From the NCBI GenBank assembly GCA_036376135.1, contig DASVAW010000083.1, forward strand, positions 1 to 34,121: a stretch of 34,121 nt of DNA. The letters are read 5' to 3'. The notes under the pieces are model-generated. The model did no database searches and had not been told where the DNA came from. It was given only the letters and a program-made list of their open reading frames with translations. This DNA comes from Candidatus Polarisedimenticolaceae bacterium (GTDB lineage Bacteria > Acidobacteriota > Polarisedimenticolia > Polarisedimenticolales > DASRJG01). Shown here piece by piece: positions 16,782 through 24,834 of this stretch (the stretch's first letter is position 1; every line of letters begins with the position of its first letter). The position numbers and the translations under genes are program-made.

Positions 16782-18100
16782 GCACGCTTCCGTTCATCGC
16801 CGTCGCGTTCGCCCTCGTCGCGGTGAATGCCTTCTTCGTCGCCGCCGAGTTCGCGCTCGTCCGCGTGAGGGTCACGCGGATCGAGGAGCTCGTCGGCACC
16901 GGCGTGCGGCGGGCCGTCGCCACCCGCGAGGTCCTCCGCCACCTCGACGCGTACATCTCGGCGTGCCAGCTGGGCATCACGCTGACCTCCCTCGGCCTCG
17001 GATGGGTCGGTGAGCCCGCGTTCGCGCGGCTGTTCGAGCCTCTGTTCTCGTGGACGGGAGCGTGGAGCGTCGCCGCGGCGCACTCCGCCGCGATCGTCGC
17101 GGCCTTCGCCCTGATCACGTTCCTGCACGTGGTTCTCGGCGAGCTCGCCCCGAAGACCTTCGCGATCGCGCATCCGGAGTCGACCGCGCTCGCCGTGTCC
17201 TGGCCGCTTCACGCCTTCAAGACCGTCTTCTGGCCGCTCATCGCGCTGATGAACGGGACGTCCAACTTCATCGTGCGCCTGGCGGGTCTCACCCCCGCCA
17301 GCGAGGGATCGCTCGCCCACAGCGAAGCGGAGCTCCGGATGATCCTCGCGGTCAGCGAGAAGAGCGGCGTGCTCTCCGAGCCTCACGCGCGGCTGCTGTC
17401 CCGGGCCCTGGATTTCCCCGACCGGACCGTCCGGCAGATCCTCGTTCCTCGGGGGGACGTCGTCTACCTCGACCTGCGGAACGCCTACGCCGAGAACCTC
17501 GTCCGGGCCCGGGACTACGGACACACGCGGTATCCGCTCTGCGACGGCGGCATCGACCAGGTCGTCGGGGTGGTCAACATCAAGGACCTCTTCCCGCTCG
17601 CCGCTCCCCCCGCGACCGGAGGGGATCTGCGCGCGATCGCCCGCCCGCCGTTGTTCATCCCCGACACGGTGCGCATCGAACAGGCGTTGGCCCTGTTCCA
17701 GAAACGTCGGATCCACCTCGGCGTCGTCGTCGACGAATACGGCGGCACCGCCGGGGTGGTCACGCTCGAGGACGTCCTCGAGGAGCTGATCGGCGAGATC
17801 CAGGACGAATACGACCAGGAGACTCCCAAGGTGCAGCCCCAGCCCGACGGGCGGTTGCTCGTCGACGCGGCCCTCTCGCTCGACGACATGGACTCCGTCC
17901 TGGGGATCGCGGACGACGGCGAGGAGGACGTGGACACGATCGCGGGGCTCGTCCTCGCCCGGCTGGGCCGGATCGCGCGGGTCGGAGACGCCGTCCGGAT
18001 CGGCGGGCGACGCGTGGAGGTGGTCAAGGTCCGCGGTCGTCGGATCCTCCGTCTCGCCGTCTCCCCGCCGTCCCTTGACGGGGGTCAAGGGAAAAGCTGA
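16766..18100 (+). CDS. CNNM/CorC-HlyC family membrane protein (DUF21 + CBS pair)
   Basis: About 444 aa. The N-terminal 200 residues form a DUF21 membrane domain with an NAFFVAAEFALVR start and helices around the segments at 65-130. A CBS-domain pair follows (about 200-335, including VVDEYGGTAGVVTLEDVLEE, given by its ends near 315 and 335). A C-terminal CorC/HlyC domain completes it. Members act in magnesium or other divalent-cation export, and some were once called hemolysins; the cation here is unknown. I prefer the GTG at 16766, which has AGGGGG about 10 nt upstream, over the in-frame GTG at 16778. Confidence 0.92.
   Translation: MGAAVSTLPFIAVAFALVAVNAFFVAAEFALVRVRVTRIEELVGTGVRRAVATREVLRHLDAYISACQLGITLTSLGLGWVGEPAFARLFEPLFSWTGAWSVAAAHSAAIVAAFALITFLHVVLGELAPKTFAIAHPESTALAVSWPLHAFKTVFWPLIALMNGTSNFIVRLAGLTPASEGSLAHSEAELRMILAVSEKSGVLSEPHARLLSRALDFPDRTVRQILVPRGDVVYLDLRNAYAENLVRARDYGHTRYPLCDGGIDQVVGVVNIKDLFPLAAPPATGGDLRAIARPPLFIPDTVRIEQALALFQKRRIHLGVVVDEYGGTAGVVTLEDVLEELIGEIQDEYDQETPKVQPQPDGRLLVDAALSLDDMDSVLGIADDGEEDVDTIAGLVLARLGRIARVGDAVRIGGRRVEVVKVRGRRILRLAVSPPSLDGGQGKS
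18071..18092 (+). other. Perfect 9-bp hairpin at the 3' end of the CorC-like gene
   Basis: TCCCTTGAC, a GGGG loop and GTCAAGGGA form a perfect stem inside the last codons of the gene, 6 nt before its stop codon. There is no T-run after it, so it is not a standard intrinsic terminator. It could attenuate read-through into the Fur-family gene or protect the mRNA end. Confidence 0.45.
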
Positions 18101-18118
18101 TCTCGGAGAGGCGCGCCA

Positions 18119-18148
18119 TTGACGCGCCGCGGAGGCGTGCGATACGTT
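18119..18148 (+). promoter_or_regulatory. Sigma-70-type promoter of the Fur-family regulator
   Basis: TTGACG (18119-18124) and TACGTT (18143-18148) are 18 bp apart; shifting the -10 by one base gives ATACGT with 17 bp. The operator at 18160-18176 would lie at about +5 to +21, a good position for repression. Confidence 0.6.
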
Positions 18149-18159
18149 CCCGGCGTGGG

Positions 18160-18176
18160 TTGCGAACGGTTCGCAA
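18160..18176 (+). promoter_or_regulatory. Fur-family operator, copy 1 (TTGCGAA-N3-TTCGCAA)
   Basis: A perfect 7-3-7 inverted repeat (centre CGG), extended to 8-bp arms by flanking G and C. It lies between the promoter and the ribosome site of the Fur-family gene. An identical-arm copy precedes the porin gene at 18683. Its overall layout, TTGC ends in a 17-bp palindrome, resembles the published Nur (nickel) box more than the AT-rich Fur box. Confidence 0.75.
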
Positions 18177-18192
18177 CTGAGTCGGAGGCCCC

Positions 18193-18651
18193 GTGAAGGG
18201 CTCGATCGGAACGCTGGCGGAGCGGATGCGGGTCAAGGGCCTGCGGATGACCGGCCAGCGGCAGCTGCTCGTCGAGGTCCTCGAGGAGGCGACGGAGCAC
18301 CTGGATGCCGAGGCGCTCTACAAGCGCGCCAAGGTAAAGGACCCGACGATCCATCGGGCGACGATCTACCGGACGCTCAACAAGCTCAAGAAGCTCGGCC
18401 TCGTCGACGAGCTCGACCTGATGCACGTCAGCGGCGAGCGGCACTACTACGAGATCCGGCCCTCGTCGCTGCACATCCACCTCGTCTGCACGAAGTGCAA
18501 AGGGGTCCTCGAGCCCGAGGGTCCGTTCTGGGAGAGCATCAAGCGCCGCGTCCAGGAGGAGAGCGGCTTCCGGCCCGAGGTCGTGCGCATCGAGATGGCC
18601 GGCCTGTGCGCCGCGTGCCAGCACCCATCCCGCCGGGCGCACAGCGCATGA
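18193..18651 (+). CDS. Fur-family metal- or peroxide-responsive transcription regulator
   Basis: A 152-aa protein with an N-terminal winged-helix domain (about 8-88; recognition region around HRATIYRTLNKL at 54-65) and a C-terminal dimerisation domain. Structural zinc cysteines are Cys99, Cys102 (CTKC) and Cys139, Cys142 (CAAC). Further likely metal ligands are His36, His84, His94 and His96. The GTG start at 18193 is preceded by GGAGG. Palindromes TTGCGAA-N3-TTCGCAA lie at its own promoter and before the porin, so autoregulation and control of the downstream operon are likely. Which metal it senses (Fe, Ni, Zn, Mn) or whether it is PerR-like cannot be decided here. Confidence 0.93.
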   Translation: MKGSIGTLAERMRVKGLRMTGQRQLLVEVLEEATEHLDAEALYKRAKVKDPTIHRATIYRTLNKLKKLGLVDELDLMHVSGERHYYEIRPSSLHIHLVCTKCKGVLEPEGPFWESIKRRVQEESGFRPEVVRIEMAGLCAACQHPSRRAHSA

Positions 18652-18682
18652 CCGATCGCCTCGCCTCTTTTTTTGCCCCTTC

Positions 18683-18699
18683 TTGCGAATCTTTCGCAA
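18683..18699 (+). promoter_or_regulatory. Fur-family operator, copy 2 (TTGCGAA-N3-TTCGCAA), porin operon
   Basis: The arms are identical to copy 1, with the centre TCT. It sits 31 bp after the regulator's stop and directly abuts a -10-like TTAGAT (18700-18705), so a bound repressor would cover the core promoter of the porin operon. Confidence 0.75.
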
Positions 18700-18705
18700 T
18701 TAGAT
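18700..18705 (+). promoter_or_regulatory. Probable -10 element (TTAGAT) of the porin operon
   Basis: TTAGAT, or shifted by one base TAGATT, follows the operator directly and lies 53 nt before the porin ATG, leaving a leader of about 45 nt with an AGGAGG ribosome site. No convincing -35 is seen, which would fit a promoter whose upstream half is embedded in the operator. Confidence 0.4.
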
Positions 18706-18758
18706 TTCCGTGCCTGTCCGGTCGGAGCCCCCGGCCGCGACGAAGGCAGGAGGCCCCC

Positions 18759-20159
18759 ATGTCACGTTTCCTGAAGTCCCTCCTCCTTGGTGTCGCCGTC
18801 GCACTCACCTCGATTCCGGCGGCGGTGGCCGACGACGCCAAGACCGCCGAGCTCGAGCAGAAGGTGAAGGCCCTCGAGCAGGCCCTCGCGGACCTGCGGG
18901 CCCGATCGGGGGACACCCCCGAGATCGACGAGATCCGCCGGCAGATCGAGGTGCTCACCCAGGAGATCGAGAATCTCAGGATTGGCGACGCGGCGCCGTC
19001 CGCCGACGCGACCGCCGGCGGCAAGTACGGACTCGCGCCCAGCGCCTCGAAGGTCTACGGCGTGAAGCGCGGCGTGTCCATCGGCGGCTACGGCGAGATG
19101 ATCTACGAGAATCCGGACTCCACGCGGGAGGACGGCACGGCGTCGGGCCGCACGGATCAGCTCGACTTCGCCCGGGCGATCCTCTACTTCGGGTACAAGT
19201 TCAACGACCGCATCCTCTTCAACTCCGAGATCGAGTACGAACACGCCACGACCGGCGAAGGCGACGAGGAGAAAGGCGAGGTGTCGGTCGAGTTCGCCTA
19301 CCTCGACTTCCTCTTCCGCGATGCGATCAACGTCCGCACCGGGTTGATGCTCGTTCCGATGGGGTTCGTCAACGAGATGCACGAGGGACCGACCTTCCTC
19401 GGTGCCAAGCGCCCGCAGGTCGAGAACCGGATCATCCCGACGACCTGGCGCGAGAACGGCGTGGGCGTCTTCGGCGAGGCGGGCAAGGTCTCCTACCGTG
19501 CCTACCTCGTCACCGGGCTCGACGCGATCGAGGGCAGCTCTTCGGGCGCGGAAGGATTCCAGGCCTCGGGGATCCGCGACGGCCGGTCGGGCGGTTCGCA
19601 GTCGCCCGCGGAGGACTTCGCGCTCACCGGTCGGCTCGACGTCAAGCCGGTCGCCGGCCTCACCCTGGGCGGCGCCTTCTTCGCCGGAAACGCCGGCCAG
19701 GGCGAGACCGACGCCGAAGGGTCGATCGACGCGAAGACCACGCTTGTCGACCTCCACGCGGAGTACCGCTGGCGCGGGCTGCAGACGCGCCTGCTCTGGG
19801 TGAAGACGTCGATCGACGACGCCGCGAGGATCAACGCCGCGCAGGGGCTCACCGGCGCGGGTTCCGTGGGCGAGCGCCAGTACGGGATGTACGCGGAGGC
19901 GGGGTACGACGTCCTCGCCCACCGCGACGGCACGAAGCAGGCGCTGATCCCCTTCGTCCGCTACGAGCGCTTCAACACGCAGGACCGGGTCCCCGAGGGC
20001 TTCACCGCCGACCCGGCCAACGACGTAACGGTCACGACCGTCGGCGCGTCGTGGAAACCGATCCCGAACATCGCGATCAAGCTCGACTGGAACAAGTTCG
20101 AAAACGAGGCCCGCACCGGCGTCGACCAGGTCAACCTCGCCGTCGGCTACCTCTTCTGA
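18759..20159 (+). CDS. Outer-membrane porin (phosphate-selective porin O/P-like)
   Basis: A 466-aa protein with a signal peptide (cleavage expected after AVA at about residue 24). A short coiled-coil region follows (about 27-75, heptads of Leu/Ile with Glu/Lys), then a beta-barrel of about 390 residues that ends in phenylalanine (VGYLF), the usual outer-membrane sorting end. The barrel has alternating aromatic and polar strands like OprO/OprP-type porins, though the substrate cannot be inferred; the coiled coil may trimerise it. The ATG at 18759 has AGGAGG upstream. The Fur-type operator in front, and the FMN-binding and heme-like membrane genes behind it, suggest a metal-uptake setting. Confidence 0.87.
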   Translation: MSRFLKSLLLGVAVALTSIPAAVADDAKTAELEQKVKALEQALADLRARSGDTPEIDEIRRQIEVLTQEIENLRIGDAAPSADATAGGKYGLAPSASKVYGVKRGVSIGGYGEMIYENPDSTREDGTASGRTDQLDFARAILYFGYKFNDRILFNSEIEYEHATTGEGDEEKGEVSVEFAYLDFLFRDAINVRTGLMLVPMGFVNEMHEGPTFLGAKRPQVENRIIPTTWRENGVGVFGEAGKVSYRAYLVTGLDAIEGSSSGAEGFQASGIRDGRSGGSQSPAEDFALTGRLDVKPVAGLTLGGAFFAGNAGQGETDAEGSIDAKTTLVDLHAEYRWRGLQTRLLWVKTSIDDAARINAAQGLTGAGSVGERQYGMYAEAGYDVLAHRDGTKQALIPFVRYERFNTQDRVPEGFTADPANDVTVTTVGASWKPIPNIAIKLDWNKFENEARTGVDQVNLAVGYLF

Positions 20160-20173
20160 GACTCGGAGCGTTC

Positions 20174-20773
20174 ATGACTTCCTCCGCGCGTCCCGTTCCC
20201 GCGATGCAGGCCCCGCGCCGCCGGCCCCTCACGGCATTCGTCATGGCGGCGCTGCTCGCGGTCGCGGGGCGCGCGGAGGCAAAGGCCTTCCTCTCCCAGG
20301 AGCAGGCGCTCCGCCTCGCGTTCGGAGAGGGCGCCGCCAGCGAGAAGAAGACCGCGTACCTCACGCAGGCCCAGCTCGCCCGGGCCCGCGAGCTCGCGGG
20401 CCCGGGCGTCGAGGTCTCGTCCGCCCTCGTCACCCGCTACGAGGGCCGCCGCGACGGAGCCTCCCTCGGCTTCGCCTACTTCGACACGCACGTGGTCCGC
20501 ACGCTCCCGGAGACGCTGATGGTGGTCGTCGGTCCGGACGGCGCGATCGTCCGGGTGGACGTCGTGGTCTTCTCCGAGCCGGAGGACTACCTCCCCCGCG
20601 ACGCCTGGTTCGGGCAGTTCCGCGGCCGCCGGCTCGAGCGCGAGCTGTCGGTCAAGCGCGGCATCCACGGCATCACGGGAGCGACCCTTTCCGCCCAGGC
20701 GGCGACCGACGCCGCGCGACGGATCCTCGCGGTCCACCAGGCGCTCGCCGAGTCGCCGGGGACGGCCCGGTGA
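20174..20773 (+). CDS. Secreted FMN-binding domain protein
   Basis: A 199-aa protein with an N-terminal signal segment (hydrophobic about 20-33, cleavage near AEA-KA) and an FMN-binding domain. The flavin attachment motif is TGAT (168-171), so FMN would be bound to Thr171 by phosphoester linkage through ApbE. The usual Asp three residues before the motif is His165 here, which is unusual. The ATG at 20174 has CGGAG upstream, and its stop overlaps the next gene (GTGA). The family moves electrons outside the cytoplasm, as in RnfG and NqrC. With the four-helix membrane partner behind it, a membrane-to-periplasm electron relay is likely. Confidence 0.88.
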   Translation: MTSSARPVPAMQAPRRRPLTAFVMAALLAVAGRAEAKAFLSQEQALRLAFGEGAASEKKTAYLTQAQLARARELAGPGVEVSSALVTRYEGRRDGASLGFAYFDTHVVRTLPETLMVVVGPDGAIVRVDVVVFSEPEDYLPRDAWFGQFRGRRLERELSVKRGIHGITGATLSAQAATDAARRILAVHQALAESPGTAR

Positions 20774-21252
20774 ACCCCTTCGAGCGCTGGATGCTCTGGG
20801 GGTCGACGACGGTCGTCGGCCTTTCGGGGTTCGCGTTCCTCTGGCTCAAGCACGTCGCGGCCCCCGCGGACCCGTACGCGATCGTGAACCACCCGTGGCA
20901 GCCGTTCTTCCTGAAGCTGCACATCCTCTCCGCCCCGGTGCTCGTCTTCGCGGTGGGCGTCGTGTTCCTCCGGCACATCTGGCGGCAGTTCCGCTCCGGC
21001 CGCCCGGGAGGCCGTCGCACGGGCCTCACGGTGTTCGCCGTGATGGTGCCGATGGTCGCGTCCGGGTATCTGCTCCAGACCGTCGCCTCCCGCGACGCGC
21101 TGCGCTGGCTCGCCTGGATCCACATCGGCACCAGCACGGCGTACGTCCTCGCCATCGGGGGCCACCAGCTGCGCACCCTCGTCGTCGAGTCGGCCGCGCG
21201 CCGGGCGCGCGCCGCGTCCCGCCCGGCGGCCGAGGGCGAGCCCGCGGCCTGA
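20770..21252 (+). CDS. Four-helix membrane protein, possible di-heme b electron carrier (DUF4405-like)
   Basis: A 160-aa protein from a GTG overlapping the FMN gene's stop by 4 bp. Four hydrophobic helices lie at about 8-27, 46-70, 84-105 and 112-132. Helix 2 has His51 and His69, and helix 4 has His118 and His132. Helices 2 and 4 point the same way, so His51/His118 and His69/His132 could each hold a b-type heme on opposite sides of the membrane. This is the layout of cytochrome b561-like proteins. It would pass electrons from the quinone pool to the FMN protein. Heme binding is inferred, not proven. Confidence 0.78.
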   Translation: MNPFERWMLWGSTTVVGLSGFAFLWLKHVAAPADPYAIVNHPWQPFFLKLHILSAPVLVFAVGVVFLRHIWRQFRSGRPGGRRTGLTVFAVMVPMVASGYLLQTVASRDALRWLAWIHIGTSTAYVLAIGGHQLRTLVVESAARRARAASRPAAEGEPAA

Positions 21253-21258
21253 TACCAT
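21253..21258 (+). promoter_or_regulatory. -10 element (TACCAT) for leaderless ABC-exporter gene
   Basis: TACCAT begins one base after the stop codon of the membrane protein and ends 7 nt before the GTG at 21266, with no ribosome site between. The exporter genes may therefore have their own promoter besides read-through from the Fur-type operon. Confidence 0.5.
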
Positions 21259-21265
21259 CCCGCGC

Positions 21266-23005
21266 GTGCCGGTCGTCGCGCGCCTGTGGTCCCACGCCCG
21301 TCCCTACCGTCGGGAGTTCGGCTTCGGTTTCGCGCTCCTTCTGCTCACCAACGCGCTGGCCATGGGCGTTCCCTGGGTGCTGCGCGAGGCGGTACGCGCG
21401 CTCGAGGCCGGAACGACGCTCCCGGCGCTGGGCGGGTTCGCCCTCCTCATGGGTGCGCTCGCCGTCGCGCAGGCGTGGGTCCGCACCGCCTCCCGGTTGC
21501 GCATTCTCGGGGCCTCCCGGAAGATCGCGTTCGACCTGAGGGAACGTTTCTTCGCCAGGCTCCTGGTCCTGCCCGCGTCGTGGTACGACCGGCAACGCAC
21601 GGGCGACGTCATGTCCCGGGCGGTGAACGACGTGCAGCTGCTGCAGTCGTTGTACGGCCCGGGAGCGATGAACCTGCTGAACACCGCGATCGTGTACGTC
21701 GGCGCGCTCGCCGTCATGCTGGTGCTCGACCCCGTGCTCACGGCGGCCTCGCTGTCGCTGTTCCCGGCGCTCTACTACGGCGTGAACCGGCTCTCCAGGG
21801 GAGTGTACGCGCGCTCGATCGCCGTCCAGGAACAGCTCGGCCACCTGTCCAACCGCGCGCAGGAAAACCTCTCCGGCGCCGCGCAGGTCCGGATCTACGC
21901 CCAGGAGGAGCGCGAGATCGCCGCGTTCCGCCGGGCCTCCGCGGAGTTCCGCGACCGCACGCTCGCGCTGGCACGCCGCCGCGGGCTGATGATCGCGATG
22001 ATCGGCGTCTTCTCCGGGTGCGGCACGCTGCTCGTGCTCGTCGTCGGCGGACTGCGCGTGATCCGCGGCGACATCGCCTTCGCGGACTTCGTCGCCTTCA
22101 ACGCCTACCTCGGCATCCTGGCCTGGCCCACGGTCGCGCTCGGCTGGATCGTGAACGTGTTCCAGCGCGGCGCGGGGGCGCTCGAGCGCATCGAGCAGGT
22201 CCTCTCGGCGGAGACGGAGATCCCGGCCGGGGCCGACGAAGGCGGCCCCGGCCTCGACGGGGACCTCGAGATCCGGAACCTCACCTTCACCTATCCGGGG
22301 GCGACCTCCGCCGCCCTGCGGAACGTGAACCTGACGGTCCGCCGCGGGGCGCGCGTCGCGCTCGTCGGGCCGGTGGGCTCCGGGAAGTCCACGCTCGCCG
22401 GTCTCGTCGCCCGCGCCTACGCGGCGCCGCCGGGGACGATCCGGATCGGCGGCACCGACGTGACGACGGTTCCCGCGGCGCGCGTGCGGCGAAGCGTCGG
22501 GCTCGTTCCGCAGGAGGCGTTCCTGTTCTCGAAGTCGCTCCGCGAGAACGTGGCGCTGGGGCGGCCGGACGCGCCGGACGACGAGCTGTTCCGCGCCGTC
22601 GGGCTCGCGCGTCTCGACGCGGACCTGCCCGCGCTTCCGCGGGGACTCGACACCGTCGTCGGCGAGCGCGGGCACACCCTCTCCGGCGGCCAGCGCCAAC
22701 GCGCCACGATCGCGCGGGCGATCGTCCCCGGCCCGGGCCTGTATGTGCTCGACGACGCGCTCTCGGCGGTCGACGCCGACACGGAGCGTGCCATCCTCGA
22801 CGGGCTTCGAGACGGACTCCGCGACGCGACGCTGCTCCTGATCTCGCATCGCGTCGCCACCCTCGCCGCGATGGATCGCATCGTCGTCCTGGACGGCGGC
22901 CGAGTCGTGGAGGACGGCACCCACGACGCGCTGCTCGCCCGCGACGGCCTCTACGCCCGGCTCTTCCGGACGTCCCTGCTCGAGTCGAGGCTCGACGGCG
23001 CATGA
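21266..23005 (+). CDS. ABC exporter half-transporter A (membrane + ATPase), catalytic Glu replaced by Asp
   Basis: A 579-aa type-I exporter half: six membrane helices (about 20-300), then an ATPase domain. Walker A is GPVGSGKST (about 369), the signature LSGGQ is standard (about 472), and Walker B runs VLDDALSAVD (about 497). The catalytic Glu after Walker B is therefore Asp, as in the non-catalytic site of heterodimeric exporters such as BmrCD and TmrAB. Its stop overlaps the start of the second half (ATGA). The GTG start at 21266 has a -10 element 7 nt upstream. The substrate is unknown: drugs, lipids or peptides are possible. Confidence 0.93.
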   Translation: MPVVARLWSHARPYRREFGFGFALLLLTNALAMGVPWVLREAVRALEAGTTLPALGGFALLMGALAVAQAWVRTASRLRILGASRKIAFDLRERFFARLLVLPASWYDRQRTGDVMSRAVNDVQLLQSLYGPGAMNLLNTAIVYVGALAVMLVLDPVLTAASLSLFPALYYGVNRLSRGVYARSIAVQEQLGHLSNRAQENLSGAAQVRIYAQEEREIAAFRRASAEFRDRTLALARRRGLMIAMIGVFSGCGTLLVLVVGGLRVIRGDIAFADFVAFNAYLGILAWPTVALGWIVNVFQRGAGALERIEQVLSAETEIPAGADEGGPGLDGDLEIRNLTFTYPGATSAALRNVNLTVRRGARVALVGPVGSGKSTLAGLVARAYAAPPGTIRIGGTDVTTVPAARVRRSVGLVPQEAFLFSKSLRENVALGRPDAPDDELFRAVGLARLDADLPALPRGLDTVVGERGHTLSGGQRQRATIARAIVPGPGLYVLDDALSAVDADTERAILDGLRDGLRDATLLLISHRVATLAAMDRIVVLDGGRVVEDGTHDALLARDGLYARLFRTSLLESRLDGA

Positions 23006-24834
23006 GCGCGGCCCCCGACACGAAGGACGACGTCCTCGGGAAGGCCTACGATGCGCGCCTGGTCCGCCGGCTGCTGGCCTACGTCCGCCCCCACCGCGGC
23101 CTCGTCGCGCTGTCGCTCGGACTGCTGTTCGCGTCCTCGGCGGTCCAGCTGGTCCAGCCCTGGCTCGTCAAGGTCGCGATCGACCGGTACATCCTCCAGG
23201 GACACGCCGAGGGACTGGTCCTCCCGGCGGGACTGTTCGTCCTGACTCTCGCGGCCGAGTTCCTCCTCGGTTACGCGCAGATGATCGCGCTCGAGCGCAC
23301 GGGCCAGAACGTCGTCTTCGACATCCGGACGGAGGTCTTCTCCCACCTGCAGCGCCTCCCGGCCGCCTTCTTCGACCGGACCCCGGTCGGACGACTCATG
23401 ACCCGGGTGACCACCGACGTCGAGTCGCTGAACGAGGCGTTCACCTCGGGGCTCGTGCTCCTGCTCGCGGACTTCGTGAAACTTGCCGGCATCGTCCTGA
23501 TCCTGCTGGCGATGGACTGGCGGATGGCGCTCGTGACCTTCGCGAGCGTCCCGCCGATGCTGGCCGTCTCCTGGTATTTCCGCGTGCGCGTTCGCGACGC
23601 CTACCGGGACATCCGCACGGCCGTCGCCCGCCTCAACGCCGCCCTCCAGGAGAACGTCTCCGGAATGCGGATCGTACAGCTGTTCCGCCGGGAGGCCCGC
23701 CACGCGGAGGAGTTCCGGGAGCTCGACGCCTCGCACCGCGCGGCGCAGCTGCGCGGAGTACGCTACGAATCGGGGTTCTCCGCGGTCGTGGAGCTCATGG
23801 CGACGCTCGCCCTCGCGTCGATCGTCTGGGCCGGCGGCTGGCGGATGCTCGCGGGAACCGTCACCTTCGGAACCCTCGTCGCCTTCCTCGAGTACGCCAG
23901 GCGCTTCTTCCAGCCGGTGCAGGAGCTCTCGCAGCGCTACACGGTGATGCAGGCGGCGATGGCGTCGAGCGAGCGGATCTTCCAGCTGCTCGACACGCCG
24001 CCGTCGATCGTCTCGGCCCCCCGAGCCGCCCGGGTCCTCGAGCGCCCGCGCGGGGAGATCGCCTTCGAGAACGTCTCGTTCTCCTACGTGGCGGGGACGC
24101 CGGTGCTCCGGGACGTCTCGCTCCGGATCGCCCCCGGAGAGCGCGTCGCGGTCGTGGGCTGGACCGGCTCGGGGAAGAGCACGCTGATCCGCCTGCTCGC
24201 CCGCCTGTACGACGTCGACTCCGGGCGAATCGTCGTCGACGGCCGCGACGTCCGGGACTGGGACCTTCGGGACCTCCGACGCGCGGTTGGGATCGTGATG
24301 CAGGACCACTTCCTGTTCGCGGGGACGATCGCATCGAACATCTCGCTGGGGGATCCCGCGATCGACGACGCCGCGATCCGGCGCGCGGCGCGCGCCGTGG
24401 ACGCCGACCGTTTCCTCTCGCGCCTGCCGCGCGGGTACGACGAGGAGGTCCGCGAGCGCGGATCGAACCTGTCGGTGGGCGAGAAGCAGCTGCTTTCCTT
24501 CGCACGCGCGATCGCGTTCGACCCGGCGATCCTGGTCCTCGACGAGGCGACCTCGTCGGTCGACCCGGAGACCGAGCGACGCATCCAGCGCGCCCTCGAC
24601 GGCCTGCTCGCCGGGCGGACGTCGATCACGATCGCCCACCGCCTCGCGACGGTCGAGAAAGCCGACCGGATCCTCGTCCTGCACCACGGCGCCCTGCGCG
24701 AGGCGGGAACCCACGCCGAACTGATGGCGATTCCCGGCGGCATCTACCGGACGCTGCGATCGCTCCAGGCGGCGCGGGGGATCGACCACGTCGAGGGGGG
24801 TGCGAACGGCGTGCAGGGCGGGCCGTCGGTGTAG
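23002..24834 (+). CDS. ABC exporter half-transporter B (membrane + ATPase)
   Basis: A 610-aa partner of the preceding half. Six helices lie in about 30-320, Walker A GWTGSGKST at about 386, and Walker B VLDEATSSVD with the catalytic Glu at about 515. The signature reads LSVGE in place of LSGGQ (about 490). The two halves are complementary: A has the good signature and no catalytic Glu, B has the Glu and an altered signature. The heterodimer therefore has one proper and one degenerate ATP site. The last 91 bp overlap the convergent NRDE gene, and the final 20 or so residues are glycine-rich and probably unstructured. Confidence 0.93.
   Translation: MSAAPDTKDDVLGKAYDARLVRRLLAYVRPHRGLVALSLGLLFASSAVQLVQPWLVKVAIDRYILQGHAEGLVLPAGLFVLTLAAEFLLGYAQMIALERTGQNVVFDIRTEVFSHLQRLPAAFFDRTPVGRLMTRVTTDVESLNEAFTSGLVLLLADFVKLAGIVLILLAMDWRMALVTFASVPPMLAVSWYFRVRVRDAYRDIRTAVARLNAALQENVSGMRIVQLFRREARHAEEFRELDASHRAAQLRGVRYESGFSAVVELMATLALASIVWAGGWRMLAGTVTFGTLVAFLEYARRFFQPVQELSQRYTVMQAAMASSERIFQLLDTPPSIVSAPRAARVLERPRGEIAFENVSFSYVAGTPVLRDVSLRIAPGERVAVVGWTGSGKSTLIRLLARLYDVDSGRIVVDGRDVRDWDLRDLRRAVGIVMQDHFLFAGTIASNISLGDPAIDDAAIRRAARAVDADRFLSRLPRGYDEEVRERGSNLSVGEKQLLSFARAIAFDPAILVLDEATSSVDPETERRIQRALDGLLAGRTSITIAHRLATVEKADRILVLHHGALREAGTHAELMAIPGGIYRTLRSLQAARGIDHVEGGANGVQGGPSV

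Noticed and set aside
18668-18674. Intrinsic terminator after the Fur-family gene (run of seven T)
   Set aside because: No GC-rich stem precedes the T-run; it lies just upstream of the operator and may only be part of the promoter region.
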